A stretch of DNA of 64,000 nt from the NCBI GenBank assembly GCA_012295275.1, contig CM022674.1, forward strand, positions 9,322,260 through 9,386,259, in the 5' to 3' direction. Positions 39,165 through 52,890 of this stretch are shown piece by piece. Positions within the stretch are counted from its first letter, which is position 1. The number at the start of each line of letters is the position of its first letter. The notes beneath the pieces are model-generated. The model ran no database searches and was not told where the DNA came from. It worked only from the letters and a program-made list of their open reading frames with translations. The stretch comes from Chrysomallon squamiferum (Eukaryota > Mollusca > Gastropoda > Neomphalida > Peltospiridae). The position numbers and the translations under genes are program-made.

Positions 39165-41762
39165 ATACATACTTGTAGAATCAGCTGGTGGCTATATTTT
39201 TACTTAGTATAACATTTTAAATTGTTGTACTATTAAGGTACAGTTTTTGAAAATGTCGGTAATATATTTACTACTTACCTAAATTGCTTATTTTAATACA
39301 ATTCTCGTAATTAACCTGTATGTATCATTAAGTAAGTAAATATATTACGCATTCATTTGTACAAATATTCCTAACAGTATGTATTAATTAAATCAGTTAA
39401 CAGTAATCCAATTAATGAAATCACCGAACAATTCATGATCATTAGCGAGAGACAAAAGGAATTTTTGTCAGCTATGCTCTGCTGACTTCAGGTAAGTCCT
39501 CGACGTGTTTAAGTAAAAGACAAACAGGCCCAATGGGGGAGACAAAACAAAAATCAAAGAAGTGAAAGACAGAGTACAGTGCTATAATAATATTGTACAA
39601 ATCTAGAATTTTCTCTGTGATGTGTATTTAATGAAATGTGTTTTTTAATCGATCATAAAATTTAGGATTTTTTTTTTTTTTTTTTTTTTTTTAGTGAACG
39701 TTAGTGTATGTTGGTAAATAAACCAATGTCAGTCTATAATCAAAACTCTTATGAACATGAAGAGGCCAAGTTTATTACATACAGAGGTAATCAAATATTT
39801 GGTAGACGAGTTATTTTGACCAGATGGGGAATTCAATGACATTTGTGTACTCTCAAGCCTTTCATATCTGGATCTTATTCAACACAGATTTAACCGATGT
39901 TTGGAAATTCAGCAAACACATGTACACATATAGTTTATCCAAAATGTCTTCTTAATGCATCGGATATCTTTGCGTACCTTAATCTACCAAGGTGATGATA
40001 TTCATGGGATGGGAACTGATCAGTGAGAACTCGACTGTCTTTAGGATTAAAATAAAAATTATTGCAAGGAGGCAAATAAATAAAGCATAGAGTTATGACT
40101 TTAACATACACAACATGTAACTTAGTATTTATTGTAGCAATACTCTGGTGAATGTTCTCATTAACAAGAATACCTCTCCATTTAGGCAGTACACCTGTGA
40201 AAACGTCCTCTATTTAGTTCCAGAGAGTGAACATAATTGAAGTATTTTGTGAATTATCTGACCTAATAATAAATAATTTTGTTCGTTCATTTTACATGCT
40301 TTCGTATGTTTTAATATGGAACGATAGACCTATTTGTTGTTTTTTGTTTGTTTTTTTGAAAAAGGACATCAAAGTTAAGCATAGTTTTGCATTGTACATT
40401 TTCAGATCAATCCCGATGGTTTTAATCTTCTGTTTTATTAAACATATATTCACTGATATACCTGGTCATCAAAAACGATCACTATTAAACATATCAGGTC
40501 TTTACTGAACATCAACTGACCACCAAGCTAATAATTTAACTATTCATCTACTGTTAAATCATGAAACAAATTTTAGCATTTTAGCATATTTCTCCAGATA
40601 TTAAAATACTTGCAAATCATTAAGATTACTTCAATGAAATAATCACTCAACAAAAAGCAATACTCAAACAGACCAAGGATAATACATACCAGCCACCACA
40701 CACAAATGTCAAAAAACCCACCTCTGAATGCATGTTTGGTGTTCTTTTAGCTCACAATTCACACACATTAAACACTATACCCACTACATTCACAGACATA
40801 ATTCATCATAATAATACAAAGCAACACATATCACGCATAGCACATACCACACTGCTTCAGAGCACAACACACCATACACAAAGTTTGCACCATAACACTA
40901 AATACACAGAATAAACCAAACAACAGTGAAAAAATCTCAATATGCTACATATACCACATCCACAAAACGCACCAAAAAACATGAAACGTACAACAAAGAA
41001 CACTCTCACACAACAGAACACTCAGACGCTGTGCTGGGCATGTGTTTTTGACACTGAAACGTATGTTAATACAGACATTTTTACATTTCTTTCATAGTCC
41101 AATGTCACAATCAGCTGGTTTATCTAAGAGTAGTTGCCTGAAGTTGTTATTTTCACTAACTAAAAAATAATGTTTGTGTAATTTCATTTTCCTTTTGATT
41201 ATTAATTAATTATTATATATTTCTGAAAAAATAGTTTGGCTTAAAGGGTAAAATAATAATATTAAAATGAAAATACTAATACAATACTATCGGTTATCTT
41301 ATTTCTTTCAAAGCATTTTTTTTTTAACCTTATTTTAGTGAGCTATCTCAAAGACTATAGTCATCTAGAACATATAACTTAAAACAAAAGTAGAACTCTT
41401 TTTAATCTCCGAATATCTACTGATTTTTATTACAGATTGAATCAAAAGTAGCATCCACAGCACAAAGAAGTTTATGATTCTTATAAGCATTAAAAATTAC
41501 AAAAAGTAATACTCTACTTAAAAAGTTTACAAAAACAAATCTCATTATACAAACCCTTTTGTTTTTCATTTATCTGCTTTAGCACTATCATTTTATTGAA
41601 AAATCTAAATCGTTCTCTTAATTCAAAAATATTTTATTTACAAAAGAAATTAGATTGTATTTGTATTTATGGTTAACACTATAAACAGCATAAAAGTTTG
41701 AAATAATAATCTATAAATCTAAATTTTACGAAGTAAACATTATCACATAATTTTTATAGTAA
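39165..41762. other. no gene seen; lies 3' of MRPL51
   Basis: AT-rich sequence with a poly-T run at 39668-39692 and a strongly C-rich, G-poor ACA/CCA stretch at about 40660-41010. The part just below 41763 is the MRPL51 3' UTR on -. Confidence 0.5.
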
Positions 41763-42966
41763 TTATGTTCCCATTCCTCGTGGTCGCTTCTGATTATACT
41801 TTTTATACAGAAACCAAATTCGTTTTCTCATTTGATGGTATTTTGTGGGATACATCCATTTCATTCGGTTTCCTTGGAAGTGCATCCTTCGAATTAGTCT
41901 CTGTAACTCATTGCCACGGAAACCAATAAGCCAGACTGGACCTTTAATGAGATCAGCAGGATGGACATCCCCATCACCTAAAATATCTAAACACAAAATG
42001 ACCAGTTAGATAAACTGAAAGTATAGAAGAAAAAAAATAAAAAAATAAAAAATAAATAAATAAGTAAATGATAATGTAAACTTTGTTTGTTTTAATAAAA
42101 ATACATTTCTTTATTAAACTCTAACCTATGTAATCATTCTGCCCAAACAGTGCCTTCTTCTTTGTCCAAAAATCTTTCGGTATGTAAGTTGGAATAGGCA
42201 GCCGATGCCTGGAATTTTTCAGTCTAGGCAAAACACCTTTTTTATTTTTATGAAAAAGAAAAAAGCCATTATGTAAAGTAAGAACAATTCTTGAAAATAA
42301 CAATGCATCGAGACATAACAGAGTGAAATGGAAATAAAAGTTAAGTGTACATGGCTGGGGTTCTTTGTTGTTTTTTTAATTTCTTTTCTCTGTAGCATAA
42401 ATCTATTTATTTGAATTTGTGTCTTTACATATAAACCCATCTTTCATACTCTACTACTATTCCAGAATGCTCAAATAACAATTGCTTGTAACCTTTTTCA
42501 AAAAAAACAAAATGCAAAAGTTATTATTATAATAATATACACTTTAATAAAAAGTAAAATAAAATTATATATAGACTGGTTCGTGAAGTATTATTTGTAT
42601 CAAAAAGAATTGTCAAAACTGCTTACCTCCCGTCAGGATTTTTGTTTCATATCCATACCTTCGTGGACCAGGGTTTTTATATGGAGACTGTGGGTCATAA
42701 GATTTAGATTCTGATGAATGATTTCGACTGTTAGGATAACAGTGATTAATTTGTAAGATGGCTGCCACTGGAAACTGGGTTGACTGGAACATTGTTAAAT
42801 GTTGTGCTGAGGCAATGGTTTCACACAAAGACAAAGATGACTTCAGTCTAGTGAATTCTGTAAAAGCTGATAATGATTTGGTGGAAGCTGTCAGCTTGGA
42901 TGACCATGCTGGGACAGTTTGCATCATTGTGTTAACTTTCATTAGATATCTTCCCAGAAATGCCAT
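41763..42966 (-). CDS. MRPL51: mitochondrial ribosomal protein L51
   Basis: Exons 42966-42627, 42236-42126 and 41986-41763 join in phase (1, then 1) with GT-AG borders and give 224 residues. The conserved part starts near residue 105 ([13 protein letters not shown], then VLPRLK), continues with [40 protein letters not shown] and [13 protein letters not shown], and ends in a basic tail ([17 protein letters not shown]). These are the hallmarks of the large-subunit mitoribosomal protein L51/bL-type family. The human protein has about 128 residues, so this one carries an unusually long N-terminal region of about 100 residues, Ser/Thr/Gln-rich, which should include the mitochondrial import signal. 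The exon 2 acceptor (AAAAAAG|GT) has a poor pyrimidine tract but is the only one keeping phase. The gene sits alone in the spacer of the inverted duplication. Confidence 0.93.
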
Positions 42967-43655
42967 AATGCTGACTAATTAATTTGTAAAAAAAATGTAT
43001 AGCAACTAACACTTCAACCAACTATCAGCTGCTCAAGGACAGAATCCAATTCTAAAAAAGTGAGAAAAGAAATAAATTCATAAAATTTGTGTTGAAAATA
43101 GGTAAATATTATTCAAACATGTTCTACCCAGGACATTATAAATTAATTCATGCCAATCTGATTTTTTATATGTTACACTGACTACTTAAATCCAAAATAA
43201 TGTGAATGAAACAATGACATCCTAAAAAATAGTCATGATTATTGTATAGGTATGTTACAAAAGCCATTTCTCTGCTGCAGCAAATTTGTGACTTGAAATT
43301 ACTTTCCTTGAAGGGTGTTCCATCATTATTTTAAAATATTATTCAAAATCTCAAAAATCATGATATAATACACTTATTCAGCTTTATCTTTGTATTAATT
43401 TCTTGACATGTGATCTTTGATAAACAATATAGAATCAACAGACAAGTTTACCATTTCAAAATGATCATAGTGACTATAGTAAACTTATTCAAGGCTTAAA
43501 ATCATACACAAGTTGCAGATTATGCCTTTCTCTCGTAGTCTGCCAAATATATATGGTGTAGCAGGTACTTAATTTAGGGTGCCAAGAAGTGTGGTGTTTT
43601 TAGCAGATGACACCATAGCTATAGTTGATGTTGCCAATGTCTGAAAATTCAATAT
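42967..43655. other. 5' side of MRPL51, inner edge of right arm
   Basis: Presumed promoter and 5' UTR of MRPL51. On -, AATTTTCAG followed by 23 open codons from 43642 (TLATSTIAMVSSAKN and on to a TAA near 43572) could be a small terminal exon, but no partner exon is known and it is not claimed as a gene. Confidence 0.35.
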
Positions 43656-45640
43656 TTGTTAATTGTGTGCAATGTAAATTTGTGAAGTAATATTCTAGTT
43701 TTAGATATTTTCTTTCTGAAAAAGATGCTAATTATGAACATATTATATTCTCTATTAATTTTTTTTTACATTTATGTAATGATAGTGTAAGGCAAATTAA
43801 TGTTAATTAATATTATGTAACTGGTAAAACATAAAAAATGAAACTACTCATAAGTTTTAAAAAATTAAATTTCTATGGAGTTTTTCAGAAATATACACAG
43901 GTTGGACACATTTGTGTGAATCAGTGCAATTGATTAATTAACTTAGACTTAGCAAAATTATTAACAATACATGTATGCTGCCTTACTGGTTTGAAAGTAT
44001 ATGAGATATATAGTGTTTATATTGCCATATGACTGAAATGAATCAGTTTGTACTCAGATTGGGACAAAAAAAAAAAGTGTTAATTTCAATTAAGAATAAG
44101 AACAAATTCATAACTTTTTTCATAACAATGTTGTTGTTGTTTTTTTCTTTCTTTCTTTATTTTTAATTTTTTTAATTTTTGGTGGTGCTTTTTCTGATTA
44201 TTTATTATTTTATAAGAAACTGACATACCTATAATAATGATTACTTATTATTAGAATCGTAGTCTAAACTAAGGTGAATAAAATAATAGTAATACTAGTA
44301 ACAGTAATAGTAATAATATATTAATAAATAAATTACTTAAATTATTTAATTTACTAATACTAGCAATGTATCATATTTTATTATATTGTCAAATGAAAAA
44401 AGATGTATTTTATACCAGTTAAAAGAAAACCAGTCCCTGGAATAAAAACAAAACACTTTTGATGATATCCATGATAGTGTAAATTTGTGAAGTAATATTC
44501 TAGTTTTAGATATTTTCTTTCTGATAAATAAGCTGATTATGAACATATTCTCTATTAAGTTTTTTACATTTATGTAAATTTTACATGTAAAAGACATCAC
44601 ATTTCAAAGTTTTTTTGAAGGGGTCTTTTTTTTTTTTTTTTTTTTCTTTAAAGTCGACAACCGTAAATCACCAAAAACATATTTCAAGTTTTATATTTAT
44701 TTAATTTGAATTAGCTGTTCAATGTAGTTTTTATTTTATTTTATTTATTTATTTTATTTTATTTTTTTTTTTTTTTATGAAGACCTTAAGAGTAGTCTTA
44801 CTGAGTTAAATATTATGTTCTTGGCTTGTTTCAGTTGATGAATGAGCTTGAGATAATGCCTTAGTAAGAGCTGTCGTTCGTCAATACTAGAATAGATAAC
44901 TTTTCTGTTATTTTGATGTTTACTTCTGCAGACGACCCTATAGAGTTGTCGTTCCTGAGATTTTTACTCCAGTCCCGGAGCCCCCATCCCTGGCGATGTC
45001 AGAGATCGGATCCAAGATAGGCATGCCTGAACCTATTTCTAGATATGGGAACATAAGAAGAGTTTCCATACCCATAATGATTGTTGTTTTTTTTGTTTTT
45101 TTACTAATCGGGCACTAACGCTTCACTTCAAATGGCTGTTAAACAATAAATACGGTAGTTATTTGTAAAATACAAGGCAGAATGGGTCTAAATTTTCCAT
45201 TCGAATAACAATAATCTATTCAGCCCAATCCATTTTTTTGTTAAGAAATTCCCCAAACAAAATAAATTGATATTTGACCTCATTTTGCTTTAAAACACAC
45301 AGTAAATCAGCGTAACATTTTGAAAGATAAAAAAAAAAAAAAAAAAAAAGCCAGCGCCACTAGCGGTCATTAGCTTAAATACCTTTATTAGCATTGGCTA
45401 TCGAAAGCAATTAAATGCCTTTGGTACTCCGTTTATTAGTTATCTTCTAAGATTTATATAATAAAATGTTTTCAAATATACATACCACATACGGTAAGGA
45501 TAATTACACATTATTCTACGTGCATTGTCAGGCACGTTCGCATGGATGCGGACATTATTATTCTTCTTTACATTTATGTTCCTCCTTAGGCACATTAGCC
45601 AAATTTACTTCTGTTAATCTGATGGAATAAAATAATATAT
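43656..45640. repeat. right arm of the inverted duplication, inner segment
   Basis: Reverse complement of left-arm positions 37669 down to about 35898. It contains the same direct-repeat pair, long T and A runs and a GC-richer block at about 44935-45070 (left copy 36490-36640). At its outer end the match stops after GGAATAAAA, and about 4.6 kb not present in the left arm begins. Confidence 0.85.
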
Positions 45641-45688
45641 TAATGATTATTTAAAGCTTGACAGTGATGAACATAGTAAAGAATGTGA

Positions 45689-45691
<3 letters not shown>

Positions 45692-45733
<42 letters not shown>
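45692..45733. repeat. (CA)n microsatellite
   Basis: About 21 uninterrupted CA units just outside the inner segment of the right duplication arm, at the start of the 4.6 kb found only on this side. Confidence 0.95.
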
Positions 45734-45734
<1 letters not shown>

Positions 45735-48700
45735 ATATTTGTTAAGAATTTTGTCTTTTTCTGCTTTTTGCAATAATTTAACTGATAGTCCGGGTGATGA
45801 TTTTCGAATGATGCTGTGAAGATTTACTTCGTAGTACCTCTATTATTCAGATAGTTTGATGGTAGATTTATTTTGGCTATCATCCTAAGAATGCTTCTGG
45901 ACTTCAAATTAAGGTATGACTGATTTTTTTTAGAAACAACTGAATGAATGCGGGAGCTACAAAAACATATATAGTTGTGTTTATAAGACATTTTACTCAC
46001 CTGACATTTGCTAAATGTACAACTGCTTACATGAAAAATTTAAAAATGGACGACTGCCCATAGCGAGAATTTTTCTTCTCTCTCTTTTTTAAAAATTATT
46101 ATTATTATTATTATGAGGATATTTTTGGAAAGATGTGATTAACATGATTATTAATTGATTTAATTTAAAATCATTTTCACATATACGTTTCTTTTATCAA
46201 AACACACCATGCAGTAATTGCAATCAAGATGTCATAGTTCTCCAAGATCAATAGAGTCTTTGATTTTTAATCGATTTCTTGTTCAAGACTGGGTTATTCT
46301 AATTGATTGGAAAATGGCAATCAACGTGCCAAAAGCTTATAAAAATCCCTTGATAAATGCTCCTTCGGAGCAACTCCCATCTAAGAAAGTCAAAAGTTGA
46401 GTTATTCTGACTGACTTTTTAAAAGTTCTATTTAATATGTTATCATTCAGAGCTATTCAACATTTGGATTTCTTTTGGTACATTGTATAGTCACGGATAA
46501 AAAAAGGAGATTATCAAGTCAAATAGAGGCAAAGACCAGCTGTGCCACATTTGCCAGATGTATGTGCAGACGATCGCCAAGAAAGACTGGATTCGCTAGG
46601 TCAGCCACAAGCAACGTTCCAGAGAATATATAAGTGCTCTGTTACCCAGTGTTACCTGTTAGCATCATAGATCATTAGAAAATCACAACTAGCTTCAATT
46701 ATTGTGATCCATTTTCATAGAGTAGAGGATATCAGTTGATCGCAGTATTTTAGGCGTCTCGAAGTTTTTGCAGTCGAATTTATCAGGAAGAAATCCAGTT
46801 AAATTGTAAACAGATGATGTAATTGTGTAAATAAAATTTCTTATTTGACATAATTTTCTTTTGTCTGGCGTGGGCAACTGTTCATTTTGTAACTTTGTGG
46901 GTCACTATCCGGCGGGTAAATGCCTGGTGAGCTAATGTTCTGGCACTACATGTACAATCATACATATAGCTGTTATTAATCCGTCAACTAAGCTAATATG
47001 TATTTAATCAAATTCTTCTCCTTAGGTTAATGATATAATTTTATTTAGGGTGCTCCCAGCGATATTAGCAATGTCATCAGAAAAAAATATAATAATAAAA
47101 TAAAAGAATTAGAAAATTAATTAAATTTAAAAATTTAAAATAATATTAATAAATAATAATAATAATAATAATAATAAAATGATTATCAAAGACATCTATT
47201 TCTTAAAAATAGCTTCCGTCAAATGTAATGTTGAAAATTTTATACTATTCTAAATAAATTTGTTTAAAGCACCATGAGTACTCAGGAGATATGATGATAT
47301 ATTATACTATATATTCTTGATTACTGATTCCAATAAAACATTTCTATAAATGATAAATGCATTTGTGGACATTAAATAGATGGAAATAGTCAATATGGCC
47401 GTAACTGAAATAAAAAAACAGTGTAAATTCAGGATTAAATTCCTCGTTCTACATTTTCTCCATCAAGGCATTAAATGAAAATAGATATAAATCCTAAAAC
47501 AAATATTTACACAAGTTATGTTTGAAATTTGTTTTGTATGTTGTAACAGGGATATCTTTTCAGTACATCAAAGCTTGTATGTCATCAAACGTCTTCCATC
47601 ACAAAGTAATAAACTATTAGGATTTCAGACGTTGTTACCCGGTATAAAGTTAACTGAAGGTTCAATCCACTAAACAGTTAACAAGAATTATATATCCAAA
47701 ACAAAAGAATAACTTATGTAAAGACTTATTATCTTTTATTTTATAAACTGAAAGTTAAACTAATTAAAGTTCTGTTCAGAATTCAAAGAACAATCAAATG
47801 TTGATTGTTCAGACCACTGAAAGAAATTCCAAACAAAAGTCAGAATTCATGAATTATTTATACTGTCAATATATTTCAAAGTTAAAGTTCACAGATCCCA
47901 GAATATTTATCGTTGTTCGTACAAGAACGAACAATATTTCATTAGACCTTCGCACAAGAATGAACGAACGACTTCTCGTCACTGTAACGACTTTCAGTTT
48001 GATGAGACCAAACAAAACGGAAACTGTTTCAGTGTCACTGACGGGATAGTGAGGAGAAGACGACGTGTTGGTGTTCTCCCCAAAGCATTAAATTAAAAAC
48101 TTTGTCTTTACATAACATGTTGAGAATTAACTAACAACTTGTATACTACCAAAAACAACGAAGCTGGACTAAGTCACGCCTTGAAAAATCAAAGATTATT
48201 AATAAACAAAAAACAAAAAGCAAAAAAAAATTATTTCTCGTGAAAATGCAAGTTTCTTATTAACTAATATACAAATTAGTGTCTGCAGTAACACAAAATG
48301 AAAATAAGTTGTTTACGACTAATTAAACATAGGTTTGTTTCAATACACTCAGTGAAAACGTGGAAGTAGATCGTCACGCTATAATAATCAGTTTCTATTA
48401 TCATCATTTCATGTATAAAAGATTATCTCCAATCATATAATACAGCCAGTAGCACATCTCCATATACACTATAAATTGTTTCCACTGACAGAGATATGAC
48501 TTTTAGCAATCTAATGTCTGACATATATATATGCTGTTCGTTCAATCAGTGCAAATGGGGCAGCTCCTTTTGACGTATGGAGTCAGTATATCAAACTATA
48601 ACTGTACCAGATCTTTCAAATGTGGCATTATACTGCTTAGTACAACCACGCCAGCAGCAATGTTAACAAATGTAAAGCAGTCGTCAATGTCAAAAATCAC

Positions 48701-48793
48701 AAATCATAGTCGAAAAATTATTGACCAATGTGACCATGTGATTGTTTCTTGTAACTCCTGTCTCTGGATGCCATCTTTTATTTTATTTTAAGA

Positions 48794-48842
<49 letters not shown>

Positions 48843-49035
48843 GTATCTTTTTTTTCAATTTTCTTGCTTTTAATAATAGCTACGTTTACCTAGTTTACCA
48901 AGTTAATTTTGCTATTTCGTTTGTGTTTACGTTTATGTATATTTTTAAAACAAAGCGATTATTATTATTATTTATTTATTATTATCCCCCCCCATGAAGA
49001 AATACTGTTTATCGTTCATTTTAGTTCCTTTATCA

Positions 49036-49167
49036 CAGGGGTCGTCAACCTTTTGGAGAGAGTGGGCCAGACAGTTATGCAGTGTTTTGGATGAGTGCCA
49101 ATATATCAAATGTATTATATATATATAGACAGACAGACAGACAGACACACACACACACATACATACA

Positions 49168-49235
<68 letters not shown>

Positions 49236-49419
49236 ACACACACACCCACACACACACCGATAGCTCTCGCTCTCTATCAATTCTGTGTTCAATGTTGAGC
49301 ACCAAAATGGATGCTAGGAAGCAAAGCTGCTTTGGTCTAGAGGTTTAAAGAAAAAACAACGAAATTAATGTAATAATTGCGATCCAAGTGTTCGGTTGGC
49401 CAAGGGTTGCCGACCCTTG
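49036..49419. mobile_element. hAT-type MITE with internal microsatellites
   Basis: The ends are inverted repeats: CAGGGGTCGTCAACCTTTTGG at the left (first 20 bases matter) and, reading in from the right, CAAGGGTCGGCAACCCTTGG. The flanking 8 bp are CTTTATCA (49028-49035) and CTTTATAA (49420-49427), a 7/8 match, as expected for a hAT target duplication. The CAGGGGTCGGCAACC-type end is typical of hAT elements. There is no transposase. The middle has filled with GACA, CA, CATA and TA repeats (about 49122-49258). Confidence 0.75.
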
Positions 49420-49959
49420 CTTTATAATTAATTTAATTTCTATGTTGGGGAGCTGTCAAATGTCTAAATTCTGCCCTGCATCTGTCTTCAAAAATACATC
49501 GTCTTACGCACATCTTAAATCTGTTTAGTTATTCAGAATAATATTTATATATATTTTTTATAATGCCACTATTATATATTAAATCAGTACTTTGAAATGA
49601 TGATATTGATAGTTTTTAGCGAACTAAGGACATTATTCGGCGTAGCATAAGTGGAGCAACTTGTAAACAAATGGCTGTTTTGCATTATTCCTGATGGAAA
49701 CTGAAAACTTTGATGTTCTGCAGGGTAGTGTGTCTTTTTTAAAATTATTATTTGGGCATGCATTCCGATATAATTTGACAGAACCATTTTATTAATTTAC
49801 TGAGTTGCCGTAACATTTTTTGAAAATTTCAAATACAGCTGACCACTGTGACATAATGTCAAGTCATGTATACAGTATACACAAAAAAAGTCAAAATAAA
49901 ATATAAACATATTCTGTTGTTAAATTTCAAATAAATCATGTCTGTTGTCTTAGTTAAGT

Positions 49960-50021
<62 letters not shown>

Positions 50022-50234
50022 GAGGAGGAAGAAAAGAAATATTCAAAACAAACATGACAACTAACTTAATGAGTAATATCAGCTGATAAAATATTATTAA
50101 GTAGTGAATAGTATATGGTGTAAAAGAAACATGAGTTAAATAACTATTCTGCAAGTGTAATCTGTTTGTATATTGTGATATTTGAAAATATATTTTGTGA
50201 TATACTTAGAAGAGAATATTAATTGGGAAAAATC

Positions 50235-52890
50235 TTGGCCTTTGGTTTTAATATTTTTGTGCAAGTAATCAATGTTGTACTATGTGAAACTATGCACTGA
50301 CTGATTGTGATTTACGATTGCATCATGCTAACATATAAATAGTTTTAAAATCATTGACATCCAGTATTAAAGGGCCATTGAATTTTTTGATTATGCAAAC
50401 GAGTTTACCATATCAATTTCTGATTTTTGGATTTTCTTTAAAAGTTATGGTCTTTCTTTTCATCTATATGTGTGTGTTTTCATTAAAATAGGAATGTATG
50501 TTTTTACAGTTTCATTAATTATTTTTCAGTTTCATGTGATATCCTGAGAGAATTTTTGGAAGTTGCTATTCATTGTGTTTTGTACGTACGTGGTGTTTAC
50601 CCACCTGGGGTGTTTGAAAACACAAAGAAGTATAATGTCCCAGTTCAGGTTAAAATCAAATCAAATCATTTATTTTAAAATTTAGAATATTGAATTTATA
50701 TACTCAAGGACTAACAGAAACGATTTTTGTATTTTTAATGTGTATTTACATAATAATTTTTAGATTAAATTTTGACTTTAAATTTTTATTATTTCTATTT
50801 AATATTTCAGTGTTTTAATTATAACTTACAACAATTAAAAAATAATTTTATAAACACTGCATTTTTTTTTTTTTTTTTGTATGCATGTTAGATGTGCAAG
50901 CATCCAGAGGTGAGTCATTACATTTCTAGACTTATAGAAGGAGTTGCAGTTCTTCTTGATCAAAAACTGGTGAATAAAATTGTCATTGTGATACTGAATG
51001 GAAGTAAATTACCATTGGAGCATTTTGTTTTTCAAATTGGTTTGCCACTTCCAAAAAGCAGGTGATAATTTTATTTAAAAGTAACACATTTTATCACAAA
51101 TATAATTTCTATTTTTAATTACTTTAATCAGTGTTTTTTAATGTAACACATTTATGATTTATAGTGAGATAATTTCAGACATATCATGGCCATAACTACA
51201 TTGAGGCAAATGAGGCAAATGTCTTTTTTAAAGTTTAAATTATGTATTTTTATTTTTAGATAAAAAGATTTTAATAAAAAAATTGAAAATAAAAATCTCT
51301 GTTCCAGTAGAAACAATATCCACTGAATGAATTTGTTTATGTCTATGGTTACCATTTGATTTCTGCCAACATTGCTGCAATGAAAATATAAATGACTTCA
51401 AAGACATCAGACAGGTTTATCAAAAACCTGATGATTTAAGGAATAAAACATCCTTTTCACACATTTCAGTCTTAGCCTGGTTCTAGCTCACCCAAATTTG
51501 TTTGCCCTGCTCGGCATGGCAGTTAAATGTTTTGCCTCATTTCAAAAAGAGTGTTGTTACGGCCATGCACATAGCAATGATAAGCCCCTGAATACGCCAA
51601 ACAAAATATGCTGTGGTAATAAGAATAAAACCAATTTAGGTACATTGCAAAAACATGGGTGACGAACACACCTCTTTTGCTCATTTTATTTCTTATGTAA
51701 ATTTAACATTTCAGAGCTGACTCCTATCTGTATGGTTTAGAACAATCACTTAGGGCTTTCATCCTCAAACTGAGCATCTGTGATGAGTTATTACAACCTT
51801 TGCCATCTGGTAAAAACAATTTTGATATTATTCAAACCTCTAATGTACAAAGGGGCCAACATATATTTTGTACATCTCTTATCTTTATAAATGCAAAATA
51901 TATTGTTTGGTTGTATTACCAGAGTTAGATACTGAGTGTTGCATTTAAGTTTACACCAAAGCTTTTTTAACACTGATAAATGTCTTCTCTTAATGTGCAA
52001 TCTAAAAATAAAAAAAATAAAAAGAATGCAAAAGTAATTGCATAAAGAGGTGAACCAACAAGTACACAAAGTTTGTTTTTCCAGACTGTTTGTGGGCAGT
52101 CCATATTCACACACAGGATTCTGCAATACCGAAATTGGAGGAAGAACTAAATTATCTGGTAGGTAATGCCTAGTTAATTTATGAATTCTAAAAGTACAAT
52201 TCTAAAATTTAAAATGTTGCAACAAAGGTAACATTTGATTTGAGAGATGCACTCTACACAACTTAACAAGATAGTTTAACTTGTATGGTTGTGTTTATAT
52301 TTGCAAACTATATTTTTTGTTTCAGAATTTTCTTTGGGTAGAAGCAGATGAAAAGGAACAGATAGTACCAGAGGCAAATCTTGTACCTCTTAAATCAATG
52401 AAGTCAGACTTGTTTCAGGTGAGAGTTAATTGCAGACTTGAAGACACAAATATAATTTCTTGGAACGATTGTTTAATGATTAAAACAGTTGTGCAAGGGA
52501 ATAGCTCTCTCATTAAATTACTTTATCTTCTTACATCACTGAAAAATGTAAACTTTCTGTTGTTATGTTATGTAAATGTCTAGCAATTTGCTCCAAGTTA
52601 GTTGTGTCTGTTAATTAATTAAATGGCATTTTGAAATCATGGAGTTCCTAATACATAGCTGGAACAACAAGCAGCTGAATACTTATATTTGGATGATAAG
52701 TTGCTACCACTAAATTGTTTTCTTTCTGAGGTATTTCAAATAATCAGATATTTAGATGATTATGATCATTAATTATTTGTTTATTTAAATACTGCCATTA
52801 AATACAAGCTTCTTGTAGAAATTAGAAATAATAAACAGGCATTTGAATAAAGTTAGTTTAGGTTTATTATTATACAAGAATTTGTTTATT
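50235..52890. repeat. right arm of the inverted duplication, outer segment
   Basis: Reverse complement of left-arm positions 35883 down to about 33815, apart from about 590 bp (51970-52560) that the left arm lacks. It contains the intact MAD2L2 exons. The match ends shortly before the last MAD2L2 exon. Confidence 0.85.

Larger units (their letters stand above)
45641..50234. other. 4.6 kb present only on the right side of the duplication
   Basis: Either inserted into the right arm or deleted from the left. It holds (CA)n at 45692-45733, (ATT)n at 48797-48841, a hAT-type MITE at 49036-49419 and (TAA)n at 49961-50019. No complete gene is seen. It lies in the position where the missing first coding exon of MAD2L2 could be, but no exon could be picked out. 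Confidence 0.5.

Noticed and set aside
37590-39165. Long Thr/Ile-, Val- or Gly/Asn-rich open frames on both strands
   Set aside because: They arise from the 57-bp (19-codon) minisatellite period. They have no splice context, and several frames are open at once.
40732-40914. His/Thr-rich frame
   Set aside because: Product of a C-rich, G-poor low-complexity tract.
44935-45070. GC-rich block in the right arm as the MAD2L2 first exon
   Set aside because: It has an ATG frame but no donor of the required phase 1, and the same block occurs in the left arm.
46690-46960. GTGGGCAACTGTTCA-like words recalling hAT element ends
   Set aside because: No matching inverted end or target duplication could be found.
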